From positions 1-64,000 of the forward strand of contig NZ_BEXF01000018.1 in NCBI RefSeq assembly GCF_002897295.1: a stretch of 64,000 nucleotides of DNA, in the 5' to 3' direction. Within the stretch, counting starts at the first letter, position 1. Each line of letters opens with the position of its first letter. A model generated the notes under the pieces. That model was not told the origin of the DNA. It did not search any database and was given only the letters and a program-made list of their open reading frames with translations. Position numbers and translations under genes: made by a program. Positions 27,042 to 35,185 of this stretch are shown here, in pieces. This DNA comes from Brevibacillus reuszeri. Its GTDB lineage: Bacteria > Bacillota > Bacilli > Brevibacillales > Brevibacillaceae.

Positions 27042-27116
27042 GCATGGTGTATTTCTTGCTTTTTCGAACTAGGAAAACAAAAAAGAGGACAGTTGCCTGC
27101 CCTCCCTTTACCGTCT

Positions 27117-27914
27117 TTATCGTTGTCCAAGTAGCTGTTCTACCTCACGTTCGTAGCCATATTTGCGGAAAAATTCGATGAGAGCCACCTCGAAAATTTC
27201 TCGTTGACTAATGTTCTTTTCCCGATTGAAATCGACCACGAGCTGCTCTAACATGTTCATCATGTGTACCGTCTTCGTTTTCGCTACACCTGGAACCACA
27301 TACCTAGGGATTTTGCCCGTTTCGCTACCTGGCACCAGCAAATCAACAAGTTTGTCTTTATTGCGATCCAGCATCTCTAGAAGCGGCATGTACTTAGCCA
27401 TTCCTTCTTCAGCAGGCAAATTTCCTTTTGTTGGTGATGGAATTGGCATCTCGGACATGAGTTTGTCTTTCATCTTTTCCGCAGCAAAAGATTCGCTCTC
27501 TTCCTTGATCTCTCCAACCATTTTGATGTAATTATTTTGCTCAGCATTCCAGACATACCCTTTGGTTGTCATGTACGTTGCCAGCTCGCGGTGATCCCCA
27601 AAACCCAGTCGCTTTGCGATCACTTTGGCATCCGCTTCCTCTTTCGCAAAAAGGGCGACTACCTGACCCGCTTTGGATGAGTCCATAACGGGAATGCTCT
27701 CTCGCTCACCAACTCTTGTAAAGGTGGGGACGTAGTTCCCTTTTTGCTTATCCCACATAAAATTCTTTCGATTCATGACCGTGTGCATGGAGCTTACACT
27801 ACTGTATCCCAGCTCCTTTGCTACATGTTCCCTTGTTTTTCCCTCCGTCAACATTCGTTGGATCTCTTTGACTCGGTCGTCATAGACAGGTCGTTTTTCT
27901 GCAGGCAATGCCAC
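27117..27914 (-). CDS. Recombinase-associated repeat/HTH-like protein (DBP4)
   Basis: A 265-residue homologue of the protein at 1255-2067, with the same two-repeat layout. The first segment is HVAKELGYSSVSSMHTVM with NFMWDKQKGNY, the second VIAKRLGFGDHRELATYM with GYVWNAEQNNY, and the C-terminal block is EKNISQREIFEVALIEFF. A GTG start at 27914 is preferred because AGGAG lies eight bases upstream and the residues then align with the sister protein. It is the last gene of the pentapeptide-recombinase-DUF927 operon and points toward att site 3. Role unknown; a DNA-binding recombination accessory is inferred. Confidence 0.8.
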   Translation of the reverse strand: MALPAEKRPVYDDRVKEIQRMLTEGKTREHVAKELGYSSVSSMHTVMNRKNFMWDKQKGNYVPTFTRVGERESIPVMDSSKAGQVVALFAKEEADAKVIAKRLGFGDHRELATYMTTKGYVWNAEQNNYIKMVGEIKEESESFAAEKMKDKLMSEMPIPSPTKGNLPAEEGMAKYMPLLEMLDRNKDKLVDLLVPGSETGKIPRYVVPGVAKTKTVHMMNMLEQLVVDFNREKNISQREIFEVALIEFFRKYGYEREVEQLLGQR

Positions 27915-27983
27915 GATCATCACTCCTACTTGAAAGAAATCGTCCCCTTCTCTTTGCAAAAGGCTGTAGAGAAGGGGCTTGGT

Positions 27984-29801
27984 TTATTCATTTTCTGGCT
28001 TGAAGTACAGGGAAACAGGGGAAGCATTTTGACCGGAAGCCATCTTTCTCGCTTTTACCAATTGATTTGGGAGGCTTCCTTCCTCTCGCATGTCGAAAAT
28101 GTTCTCCTTGATTCGGATGCAGTAGGTGAGCTCCCTTTTGGATGTTGCCTTGGTTTCAGCTTGGACAATCCCATCGTTTTCCGTCCCAACGACCTGCACA
28201 ATGGCTCTTTTGCGAGTCAATTTATCCGCATCATGGTCGAGGTAGCCTTTTTCTTTCCAGCTTTGCAGAATGACATCTGAATCTTCAAAGCCTCCGTCTG
28301 CCATCATTTGCTTAAACGGTGTCGTAAGCATAGCTACCTCTGTTTCTGACCCCTTTTGCGTAATTTTCCCCCAGCATTCATAGGCTTTTGCTGGGAAACT
28401 CTCACCATCAAACTTGGACCGGTGCTGAATGATCATCTGTTTGAAGTAGTTGTACGCATTTTCGCCAATGTCACGCTGTCCTGCGGATTGTTGTTCCATA
28501 CCTACCAGCATGTCCAGCATTCCGTCAAGGTTCAGTGTGAAGTCAAACGTCTGGTTTACCAGTTCTGCCGTTGCCATAATGAGTGCCAACTTATCAGCGA
28601 TCCGATGAGAAAAGGCATCTCGTATCGTCATGTTCTCCAGACAGATGGTTGCCCATTTCCTCCATGTGTCCATGACTGTCTCTTTTCCGGTGTTGATGAG
28701 GAATTGAGAAAAGATGGGGCCTGCATGACCGTAGTTTTCAAGGAGTCCGACTTTCAGTTGATTTGCATGTTCCGCTGAGGTTGTCCAAAAGATATTCCCA
28801 AACTCAAACAGCCGAACCTTGAGTCCCGTATTTTGATTCGCTTTCTTTTGCAGGGAATGCTCCGCAGTGGAAAAGATGACCCCTGACCATGTTCTACGCT
28901 CACGGAGGGCCAGTTCTTTGGTCATTCTCGCCTTCTCGCTTCCCTCTGCCAGTAAGTAGATGGTTTCAGTGAAGTCCTTCATCCGATTCATAGAGGCTTC
29001 GTCTAACGCAATGGGTAATCCGTGGTGATTGGCTAGTTGAGCGACAATTCCGTTTTGTGTGCCATTCCATTTACAAATGAGTCCACCCTCTTTGCTGGTT
29101 GGAGCTCCGTAGGGAGATACAAACACGCGTGCAGCCGTTGTCTTCCCTTGTGAGCTATCTCCGTAGGCATGTGAAACAAGTACTTCCAAGTCCAGATCTT
29201 TCGCGATCAAGGAAACAACAGCAGCAGCAAATCCGTAGGTGAGTGCGAGTTCTAACGGTGTATGCCCAACCACACGCTGCTTTACCAAAGCCAACCAATT
29301 CTCCAGCGTACCCTTTGCTTTCAACTGAAACACTCCCTCATATTCAGAAGGTAGATCATCATTTCCGATGATGTGATGATGTTTGTAAATCAGTTTCTCT
29401 TCATGTATGGCCCATCCAGCCTGATGATGAACGTACGTGGTAGGCACAAACTCTTCTTGGATTGAAAGAAATTTCAGAACCTCACCTGCTTTGTGATGGT
29501 AGATGTCCAATCCCTTTTCGAGCAGGTTGGTAAATTCATTGAGTTGAAGCTGCTTACGTGAAATGACAAGCTCGTTCATCTGGTTATTAAACCAGTATTC
29601 AAGTGTCATCCAGACGGATTTTGTCTCGATATCCTGCTTCATATTCTTGATCCGAACCAACCGTCCTACACGGTATTCCGTCTCTTCGCTCTTTTTGCTT
29701 TTTTTGATGACATACAAATCATTGTCTTTGATGAAGTATGGATACAGATCAAGGGAGGGCGTTTCGACAGGCTCTTCTAGCAGTTCTTGTTCAAGTGGCA
29801 T
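27984..29801 (-). CDS. DUF927-family ATPase/helicase-like protein (set B)
   Basis: A 605-residue counterpart of the protein at 9264-11075. The Walker A motif is YGDSSQGKTT (about 213-222) and the Walker B is LPIALDEASM (about 262-271), with shared landmarks VHHQAGW and YGHAGP upstream and downstream. ATG 29801 is chosen because AAGGAGG precedes it. Overall identity to the set A copy looks moderate, so the two sets are not a recent duplication. Probable ATP-driven nucleic-acid translocase for element replication or transfer, by family association. Confidence 0.75.
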   Translation of the reverse strand: MPLEQELLEEPVETPSLDLYPYFIKDNDLYVIKKSKKSEETEYRVGRLVRIKNMKQDIETKSVWMTLEYWFNNQMNELVISRKQLQLNEFTNLLEKGLDIYHHKAGEVLKFLSIQEEFVPTTYVHHQAGWAIHEEKLIYKHHHIIGNDDLPSEYEGVFQLKAKGTLENWLALVKQRVVGHTPLELALTYGFAAAVVSLIAKDLDLEVLVSHAYGDSSQGKTTAARVFVSPYGAPTSKEGGLICKWNGTQNGIVAQLANHHGLPIALDEASMNRMKDFTETIYLLAEGSEKARMTKELALRERRTWSGVIFSTAEHSLQKKANQNTGLKVRLFEFGNIFWTTSAEHANQLKVGLLENYGHAGPIFSQFLINTGKETVMDTWRKWATICLENMTIRDAFSHRIADKLALIMATAELVNQTFDFTLNLDGMLDMLVGMEQQSAGQRDIGENAYNYFKQMIIQHRSKFDGESFPAKAYECWGKITQKGSETEVAMLTTPFKQMMADGGFEDSDVILQSWKEKGYLDHDADKLTRKRAIVQVVGTENDGIVQAETKATSKRELTYCIRIKENIFDMREEGSLPNQLVKARKMASGQNASPVSLYFKPENE

Positions 29802-29918
29802 GATCAGTTCCTCCTTTTTCGATTGTTGTAGGAATGCTCCTTCCAGACGTTCACTCCCTTCTCTCACGTACGGAAGGGAGTACATCGGAGACAAAGGGGA
29901 AGGAGATCATCTCTCTGT

Positions 29919-30569
29919 TCACAGTTCCTTTCTTGATCGCCAGTTGACTTGTTTTTGATGCCATTCCGTCCACCCGATCATGTCTTTTCGTATGGTTTTG
30001 CACATGGTAGCGTCCTGGAAACTGGCATCGGTCACATCTGCCTCCGTTAGATTTGCTTGCGTCAAATCTGCACCATATAAGCAAGCATTGTGTAGGATGG
30101 CTCCACTAAGATCGGCATGCGTGAAATTGGCACCACTCAAATCAGCACCTGTAAAATCTGCCATGTACAAGCTAGCATGAGACAAATTAGCATGGGTTAG
30201 GTCGGCACCCCGAAAAGAGACAAAGTCTAGTTTCGCTCTGTGAAGAAAAGCATTTTTAAGGGTAGCAGCCTCCATATTGGCACTCAGGAAATCCGTTTCA
30301 AAGGCACGAAGGTTGCTCAGATTCGCTCCTTCAAATTGGGATGCCTGAAGTGTTCGATTCCTGATCTCCATCCCAGACCAATCCTGATGACTGAAGTCTT
30401 CCTCATACCCTGCAAATTCTCGGGCAAACGCCTTCTCTTCTACCGTCATCTCATCTGTGATCGCAGGGAGATGATAAAAAAATCGTGCTTCATAGCGATC
30501 TATTTTCCGGTTCAATTCAAATTGGCGTTGGATATCATGCATCATTTTTCTTACTTTGGCATTGGACAT
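29919..30569 (-). CDS. Pentapeptide-repeat protein (set B, first copy)
   Basis: A 216-residue protein. After an N-terminal helical region (about 1-70) comes a run of A(D/N)LXX pentapeptides (FEGANLSNLRAF, FRGADLTHANLSHASLYMAD, FTGADLSGANF, and so on) to about residue 195. It should fold as a right-handed quadrilateral beta-helix that can mimic DNA, as in Qnr and MfpA, which bind gyrase. It lies 24 bases behind int4 with its own ribosome site. A role in modulating topology or the recombinase is speculative. Confidence 0.85.
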   Translation of the reverse strand: MSNAKVRKMMHDIQRQFELNRKIDRYEARFFYHLPAITDEMTVEEKAFAREFAGYEEDFSHQDWSGMEIRNRTLQASQFEGANLSNLRAFETDFLSANMEAATLKNAFLHRAKLDFVSFRGADLTHANLSHASLYMADFTGADLSGANFTHADLSGAILHNACLYGADLTQANLTEADVTDASFQDATMCKTIRKDMIGWTEWHQKQVNWRSRKEL

Positions 30570-30592
30570 GTTTCCTTGCCTCCCTTGGGTGG

Positions 30593-31453
30593 TTACAACA
30601 CACTTACTGCATCTTTCAGTTGGTCCGTGTCGGCATGGGTATAGATGCTTGTAACTTTCAGAGAGCTATGCCCTAAAAGTTTTTGAATTTGAACAAGGTT
30701 CACATCTTTTTTGACCAACTGACTCGCAAAGCTATGACGCAAAATGTGAGCGGTGACGGTCTTTTTCCAGCCTAACTTCTCAGTGGTTTCTGCCAGCACC
30801 CGATTGACGTACACTGGAGAGAGCTTCCCTGTCTTGTCGGTGGCAAAGAAACGATCCGAAGTCTGTGGCCTAACATGTTCGCTGTACTCCCGTAGAAGCG
30901 GCACAATTTTGTCCGACAACGGAACGACTCGGTCTTTGTTACCCTTGCCAGCGCGAACGTGAACCATCTGACGGTTCAGGTCTACGTCATCTACCTTCAG
31001 ATTCAGGCATTCCGAGATGCGTAATCCGGTGTAGTACAGGAAAGTTACCACCAACCGGATAAGGTCATGGTCGATGGCCTGTACCAGTTCGTTTACTTCC
31101 GGTTCTGTCAGGTAGGTACGCTCTTTTTGCTGCAGCTTGATGTTCTCAAGCGAAAAGGCAATGTTACGCTCAACCAGTTCCTTTTTGTAGCAGTAGTTGT
31201 AGAAGGATCGGAGTGTGTAGAGATTTCGACTACGACTGGCGGGAGCGTACTCTTTTTCTTCCTTGAGCCAACTCAGGTATGCTTCCAAGTCGGAGAGCTT
31301 GACATCCTCCAAGTAGGGAGGGCAATTGTACTGATCTTCCAAGAAGCGGTGGAACTGTGTCAGGTCTTTTTGGTAGCCAGATCGGGTCTGTTCGCTACGG
31401 TCGATGGCTGAGAGATGCAGGTCGAACAGGTGAATCGCTTGTGACAAAAGCAT
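30593..31453 (-). CDS. XerC/D-like tyrosine recombinase (int4, set B)
   Basis: A 286-residue recombinase closely similar to int1 at the left of the window (IDRSEQTRSGYQKDL, EYAPASRSRNLYTLRSF). The catalytic residues are Arg145 (TGLRISE), Lys about 170 (AGKGNK), His236/Arg239 (HILRHSF), His262 (LLGHSS) and Tyr271 (IYTH), all intact. It sits between two pentapeptide-repeat genes and upstream of DUF927 and DBP4 on the same strand. This is the set B equivalent of int2. Integration into or exchange at the S-layer junction site is inferred from position. Confidence 0.9.
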   Translation of the reverse strand: MLLSQAIHLFDLHLSAIDRSEQTRSGYQKDLTQFHRFLEDQYNCPPYLEDVKLSDLEAYLSWLKEEKEYAPASRSRNLYTLRSFYNYCYKKELVERNIAFSLENIKLQQKERTYLTEPEVNELVQAIDHDLIRLVVTFLYYTGLRISECLNLKVDDVDLNRQMVHVRAGKGNKDRVVPLSDKIVPLLREYSEHVRPQTSDRFFATDKTGKLSPVYVNRVLAETTEKLGWKKTVTAHILRHSFASQLVKKDVNLVQIQKLLGHSSLKVTSIYTHADTDQLKDAVSVL

Positions 31454-31522
31454 CTACATTCACTCCTCTTTCAGTTGTAGTTGCCAAAGGGCAAAAACGG
31501 TGTCGAACGAAACCGCTAGGGT

Positions 31523-31557
31523 GATCGTGGAATCTATGGGAGCTAGACTCCACGATC
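31523..31557. other. Long perfect-arm hairpin upstream of int4
   Basis: GATCGTGGA pairs with TCCACGATC, with a TCTA/TAGA inner stem. It has no T run, so it is a transcript-processing or protein-binding structure rather than a simple terminator. It lies between the second pentapeptide gene and int4. Confidence 0.5.
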
Positions 31558-31573
31558 CAGGCCTAACGAATGA

Positions 31574-32131
31574 TTACAGGGACTGCAGGAGGTAATCGGG
31601 TACCCCAATGGCATCTTCCAAATCTGCTCCGGTCATATCATTACCGCTGAAGATGGCACCGCTCAGGTCGGCCCAACGCAAGTCAGTATGATGGAAAGTT
31701 GCTCCGGTTAGGTCAGCTCCGCGTAAAGTAGCGCCAACCATTTCTGCAAAGCTGAAATCGGCTCCACGTAGAGATGCTCCGCGTAAGTCGGCATGAACCA
31801 AGTCAGCATCCACAAAACTGGTGCCCACGGCCTGAACCTTTCTCAGACATGCACATGAAAAATTGGCATGGGTCAAGTTTCTCCCACTCAACTGCAAGTT
31901 GCTCCAATTCTGGCAGCTAAAGTCTTCCATCATCATGTCATAGAGCCGCTGGTAATACTTCCGTTGGTGTTTCGTCAGGTCTTCTTTCAGCTTCCCGCAT
32001 GCTTCGACAAAGAGCTCATGACGAGAAACTTTTTGCGACAGCTCGTCCTGTCGCTCAAGAAGCGCAAGGAGTGCATTTTTGGTCACGATGTCCCGGTCAT
32101 TGTAGGCTAGAAAGGATGTAGATTGTTTCAT
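31574..32131 (-). CDS. Pentapeptide-repeat protein (set B, second copy)
   Basis: A 185-residue protein with a helical N-terminus (about 1-75). A pentapeptide block follows (LQLSGRNLTHANF, FVDADLVHADLRGASLRGAD, LRGADLTGATF, LSGAIF) ending in DLEDAIGVPDYLLQSL. It is related in layout to the protein at 29919-30569; the pair brackets int4. Start chosen at ATG 32131 behind AAAGGGGA; upstream ATGs lack sites. Possible DNA mimic; target unknown. Confidence 0.82.
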   Translation of the reverse strand: MKQSTSFLAYNDRDIVTKNALLALLERQDELSQKVSRHELFVEACGKLKEDLTKHQRKYYQRLYDMMMEDFSCQNWSNLQLSGRNLTHANFSCACLRKVQAVGTSFVDADLVHADLRGASLRGADFSFAEMVGATLRGADLTGATFHHTDLRWADLSGAIFSGNDMTGADLEDAIGVPDYLLQSL

Positions 32132-32603
32132 GGTTGGATTCCCCTTTACTGTTTTTTTCTGTTGTCGAAGGACAGATGATGCTTGCATTAATCATAGTAA
32201 CCAAATGATTTTACTTGGTTTAATGCGTTTGCCAGATACTCCATTGCCTGCCAATTACAACAAGCAATGGGTGGAGGAGTATCAGACAGGATTGCCGATC
32301 GCTGTATTCTCCGGTCATGCTTGCTTTTCGAATCGTAGTAGCATCGACGTTATGGTTCATATTATAGGGGAAGAAGAAACCAATGGAAAAAGCCGAGAAG
32401 CGTCAAATTTGCCTTCCTAAATTTAGATTGAGTATTCAGGCAAGTCATTCGAGCCCGATAACGAGCCTTAAAAAGATGCCTGTTTATTCTGTTATTTTGA
32501 CAAGCTAGGTTATCTTCAAATTTCACAGTATTTGATACAATTTTCTCCGTTTTACTTTGAATATCTCATTTTCGGCTGATTTTGAACCGCCACCTTACAT
32601 TTT
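32132..32603. other. Intergenic stretch without a supported gene
   Basis: A 96-codon frame on the plus strand has no ribosome site and no recognisable pattern. The stretch contains two imperfect dyads (CCATTGC/GCAATGG and CAGGCA/TGCCTG). Probably the promoter region for the minus-strand pentapeptide-recombinase operon. Confidence 0.4.
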
Positions 32604-32684
32604 TTATGCTCTTTTTCCTTTTGCCAAAAGAACGATTACCTCCGCTATTAAAACAACGACCTGCACGATTAACGCTGGATTCAT
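32604..32684 (-). CDS. Membrane microprotein, 26 aa
   Basis: An AAGGAGG site lies seven bases before ATG 32684 and overlaps the stop codon of the DUF960 gene, which strongly suggests real translation. The peptide is one hydrophobic helix (PALIVQVVVLIAEVIVLLA) with a basic tail (KGKRA). This is the size and shape of small membrane toxins or membrane-protein regulators. No family can be assigned. Confidence 0.55.
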   Translation of the reverse strand: MNPALIVQVVVLIAEVIVLLAKGKRA

Positions 32685-32696
32685 ACTTGTGCCTCC

Positions 32697-33023
32697 TTAG
32701 TATTCTTTTGGCAGGAGCATGGTACTATACGTTCGCGAGTCCACAATCCACACGGTGACCCCTATGGCCAGATTCTCAGTGTGATCCACATAGAACACTT
32801 CCTCATGGAAGGGCTGTTCCTGCCGATTGGTCACCTTCTGTAATGGCTCTCCGTCCACCCACTCTGCCGAAAGCTCGAACACCTGCAGAAAATCCAACTG
32901 ATCGCCCCGTTCTTGTCTTTTCTCCAGGATGCTCCACAAGATCAGCTGTAGCTCTACGGGAACTACCTCATTGACACCCCTTGTCACGTATCTGTCGGAT
33001 GTAAATCGTTTTTGTTCGCTCAT
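32697..33023 (-). CDS. DUF960-family protein (set B)
   Basis: A 108-residue paralogue of 13561-13887, nearly identical across RYVTRGVNEVVPVELQ and FHEEVFYVDHTENLAIG. It starts five bases after the radC-like stop. Function unknown, but the pairing with the radC-like gene is conserved in both sets. Confidence 0.8.
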   Translation of the reverse strand: MSEQKRFTSDRYVTRGVNEVVPVELQLILWSILEKRQERGDQLDFLQVFELSAEWVDGEPLQKVTNRQEQPFHEEVFYVDHTENLAIGVTVWIVDSRTYSTMLLPKEY

Positions 33024-33027
33024 GTGC

Positions 33028-33489
33028 TCACATGTCCCCTCCTTCTTTCAAGCTATAGTAGGCACCCTCTGTGCCCACGATGATGTGATCCAAAACGGTG
33101 ATGCCCAACAGCTCTCCTGCCTGCTGGAGCGTCTTTGTCACCTGAAGGTCTTCCCTGCTTGGAGTAGGGTCACCTGATGGATGATTATGTGCAACGATTA
33201 CCGACGCGGAATTGGAAAGAATGGCAGTCTTGAACACTTCCCTGGGATGGACAATGCTAGCATCCAAGGAACCGATCGAAACCGTGTGGAGTGCAGTCGG
33301 TTCGTTCTTGGTATTTAGGCAAAGCAAAAAGAACTGCTCCCGATCCGTTTCATCCAGAAACTTCAGGAACAGTCCCACCACATCTTTTGCCATTCTGATT
33401 CGGCGTTGCGGGTACAAAACGCTTGATTCCCGCACCATTTTCAGTCGGACAATGTTGACCCGTTTTGCTGCTGTATAGTCTGTTTTCAT
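33028..33489 (-). CDS. RadC-like JAB/MPN domain protein (set B)
   Basis: A 153-residue paralogue of 13890-14369 with JAMM signature HNHPSGDPTPSRED, so one motif His is shifted to the HNH form seen in many RadC proteins. It lacks the N-terminal HhH region. Its ATG overlaps the stop of the upstream gene (ATGA). Role on mobile elements unknown. Confidence 0.85.
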   Translation of the reverse strand: MKTDYTAAKRVNIVRLKMVRESSVLYPQRRIRMAKDVVGLFLKFLDETDREQFFLLCLNTKNEPTALHTVSIGSLDASIVHPREVFKTAILSNSASVIVAHNHPSGDPTPSREDLQVTKTLQQAGELLGITVLDHIIVGTEGAYYSLKEGGDM

Positions 33490-33890
33490 TCTACATGCTC
33501 CTCCAGCCAGTTTAGGATTTCTTTATCTTTGGCAACAACTTCTAACGGAACATAGAAAGCCATTGCGTACTCATTGGTGTAGATCACGACCACCTTGTAC
33601 CAGCTCTCATCGTGTCGTTCTACCTTCTCGACAAACTCCGGCAGGCTACCAAGCAAGCCTTCGTCCTCTCTTCTTAGGCCGACTGCGGACATGTCCCGCA
33701 AGTTGTCTCCTTTCTCCAGCACGACCATGAAGCCGTAGTGATCCAGCGCAAATTCTTCGTCCAAACCGTCGAAGTCAAACGCCTCTTTCAGTCCGTCAAA
33801 CTCTTCCTCCAGGTACGCCTGAAAGCTAGGGGAAAAGGCTTGTGCTTCCCGCAAGCATCGTACATCTGCCAAAGTTTTGATCGTTCTCAT
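33486..33890 (-). CDS. Conserved hypothetical of the element (134 aa, set B)
   Basis: Counterpart of 14683-15123, sharing EFDGLKEAFDFDGLDEEF, LEKGDNLRDMSAVGL and WYKVVVIYTNEYAMAFY. It lacks the last 12 residues of the set A copy. Translationally coupled to the radC-like gene. No function known. Confidence 0.75.
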   Translation of the reverse strand: MRTIKTLADVRCLREAQAFSPSFQAYLEEEFDGLKEAFDFDGLDEEFALDHYGFMVVLEKGDNLRDMSAVGLRREDEGLLGSLPEFVEKVERHDESWYKVVVIYTNEYAMAFYVPLEVVAKDKEILNWLEEHVE

Positions 33891-33891
33891 G

Positions 33892-34152
33892 CTACACTTC
33901 CTCCTTCTTCTTCATTTGATTGGCTAGTAGTGCCTTTTGGATTTTGATGTTCATCCATTCCCGCCGAAGCCGCTGTTCGACTTCGAGGACAATGGTCAGA
34001 ATTTCGTTGTACGTCTGTTGACTACGTGGCTCTCCTGCTTGGTAGAGGTTGTCCAGAAGCAGTGTGACGCAATGCTCGCAGGTCTGGATGCCAAACACGA
34101 TCTTATCCTCCTGCAAGACAAGCTGCTCGTACTGTTGGGCTGGTGTCAGCAT
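33892..34152 (-). CDS. Hypothetical coiled-coil protein, 86 aa (set B)
   Basis: A small helical protein related to 16449-16730 (EQLVLQEDKIVFGIQTCEH, then VEQRLRREWMNIKIQK). A clear AAGGAGGG site precedes the ATG. It directly precedes the 134-residue gene. In set A the relative lies beside the recombinase instead, so gene order has been shuffled between sets. Confidence 0.65.
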   Translation of the reverse strand: MLTPAQQYEQLVLQEDKIVFGIQTCEHCVTLLLDNLYQAGEPRSQQTYNEILTIVLEVEQRLRREWMNIKIQKALLANQMKKKEEV

Positions 34153-34184
34153 GTGTGCCCTCCTTGTCTACTTGCTTCAAAATG

Positions 34185-34228
34185 AAAAAAGGCATCCCAT
34201 CGTCCCTGTTACGGGCGACAGAATGCCT
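34185..34228 (-). terminator. Terminator with long stem
   Basis: GGCAT...ATGCC encloses a second stem (TCGCCCGTAACAGGGACGA) and is followed by TTTTTT on the minus strand. It lies between the zinc-ribbon microprotein gene and the 86-residue gene. Confidence 0.75.
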
Positions 34229-34247
34229 TACCTATGCAAAAGATCAC

Positions 34248-34400
34248 CTATTCTTTTCCTGTACCATTGCAGGCCGGGCAGGTATGTACACCCGAACCGC
34301 CGCAAGCGTAACAATCGTCATCGGCAGCATGTTTTCCAACCCCACCGGTGCAATCGCAAAGGACTTTCTTCTTACCTCCGCATTCGCTACAAAGCGCCAT
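34248..34400 (-). CDS. DnaJ-type zinc-ribbon microprotein, 50 aa
   Basis: A short protein built almost entirely of DnaJ-like cysteine motifs: CSECGGKKKVLC, CYACGGSGVHTC and CPACNGTG. It resembles an isolated DnaJ zinc-binding region or a tryptophan-RNA-binding-attenuator-inhibitor-like zinc ribbon. A GGAGGTGA site precedes the ATG. The neighbour upstream is a membrane microprotein on the same strand. It may be a protein-protein adaptor. Function unassigned. Confidence 0.7.
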   Translation of the reverse strand: MALCSECGGKKKVLCDCTGGVGKHAADDDCYACGGSGVHTCPACNGTGKE

Positions 34401-34454
34401 GTCTTTCACCTCCCTCCACCGAACCATCGTCTTTCCCGAAAGAATGTTGCTGGA

Positions 34455-34679
34455 CTAGGTGAGATCCCGTTCCCTTGACGCAGTCGGCTTTTTCCGAAAC
34501 AGGCGAAAGATGGCTCCGATCAGACGGAATGGCAGCGTCACCACCCACCAGACAAAGCGAACTAGGCCGAACAGGAAGTCGAAGATCATAGAGAACCATC
34601 CGAGCAAAGCTTTAAAGAGAAAGGAAAGGATGCCAAGCGCAAGGATGATGAGAATGCCGTAGAACAAAACGTCTGTCAT
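34455..34679 (-). CDS. Small membrane protein, 74 aa
   Basis: Two or three hydrophobic spans (VLFYGILIILALGILSFLF; GWFSMIFDFLFGLVRF; WWVVTLPFRLIGAIF) with a basic C-terminus (RLFRKKPTASRERDL). It is the first minus-strand gene divergent from the set B XRE regulator, occupying the place that the 162-residue anchored protein has in set A. No family recognised. Confidence 0.65.
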   Translation of the reverse strand: MTDVLFYGILIILALGILSFLFKALLGWFSMIFDFLFGLVRFVWWVVTLPFRLIGAIFRLFRKKPTASRERDLT

Positions 34680-34768
34680 TGTACTATTCCCCCGTCATTA
34701 TCTAATAGGAAAAACACACTATGAGTTAGATTTTCATAGGAAATATTATCTATTAGTGTTGCTTTAGT

Positions 34769-34794
34769 GTCAATTACTATTTATAGTGTGTGTA
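34769..34794. promoter_or_regulatory. Conserved operator/promoter block upstream of XRE gene (set B)
   Basis: Identical over 26 bases to 16024-16049, including the palindrome ACTATTTATAGT (34776-34787). An ATATTATCT word also occurs about 25-35 bases further upstream in both sets. Likely XRE repressor site. Confidence 0.7.
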
Positions 34795-34837
34795 TGCTTT
34801 TTTCCACCTCCTTTAAGCTTGTCTTGAGGTGGTTTTC

Positions 34838-35179
34838 ATGACCGAATTGATTAAGCGTTTAGGCAATCGCATCCGTTTCCTCCGCAAAGTGAAAGGGCTG
34901 AGCCAGGAACAGCTAGGCGAATTGTCCGGTTTACATACGAACTACATCGGGCAAGTGGAGCGCGGGGAAAAGAACGTGACGGTTGAGAGTCTGGAGAAGA
35001 TCGCCAAAGGTCTTGATGTTACGTTAGAAGAATTATTCCGGCACATTGACCCTTCTCCTCAAGCGGACGAGCTGCAGCAGCTGCTTGATTTACTGGCGGA
35101 GCGTTCCACACAAGATCGCGAATTGGCTCTACAACTAGTGAAGTCCGTTTTTAAATGGGAGAAAGAGAAGTACCAGTAG
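34838..35179 (+). CDS. XRE-family transcriptional regulator (set B)
   Basis: A 113-residue paralogue of 16094-16447 with the same HTH (LSQEQLGELSGLHTNYIGQV, ERGEKNVTVESLEKIA) and a short C-terminal helix. ATG 34838 was chosen behind TTGAGGTGG, the same arrangement as in set A. It is divergent from the membrane protein gene and convergent with the recombinase at 35186. Likely lifestyle repressor of set B. Because the operators are identical, the two repressors could cross-regulate. Confidence 0.88.
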   Translation: MTELIKRLGNRIRFLRKVKGLSQEQLGELSGLHTNYIGQVERGEKNVTVESLEKIAKGLDVTLEELFRHIDPSPQADELQQLLDLLAERSTQDRELALQLVKSVFKWEKEKYQ

Positions 35180-35185
35180 GCAAGG

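Noticed and set aside
32130..32420. 96-codon plus-strand frame between the pentapeptide gene and DUF960
   Set aside because: No ribosome site, no homology pattern, overlaps the likely promoter region of the minus-strand operon.
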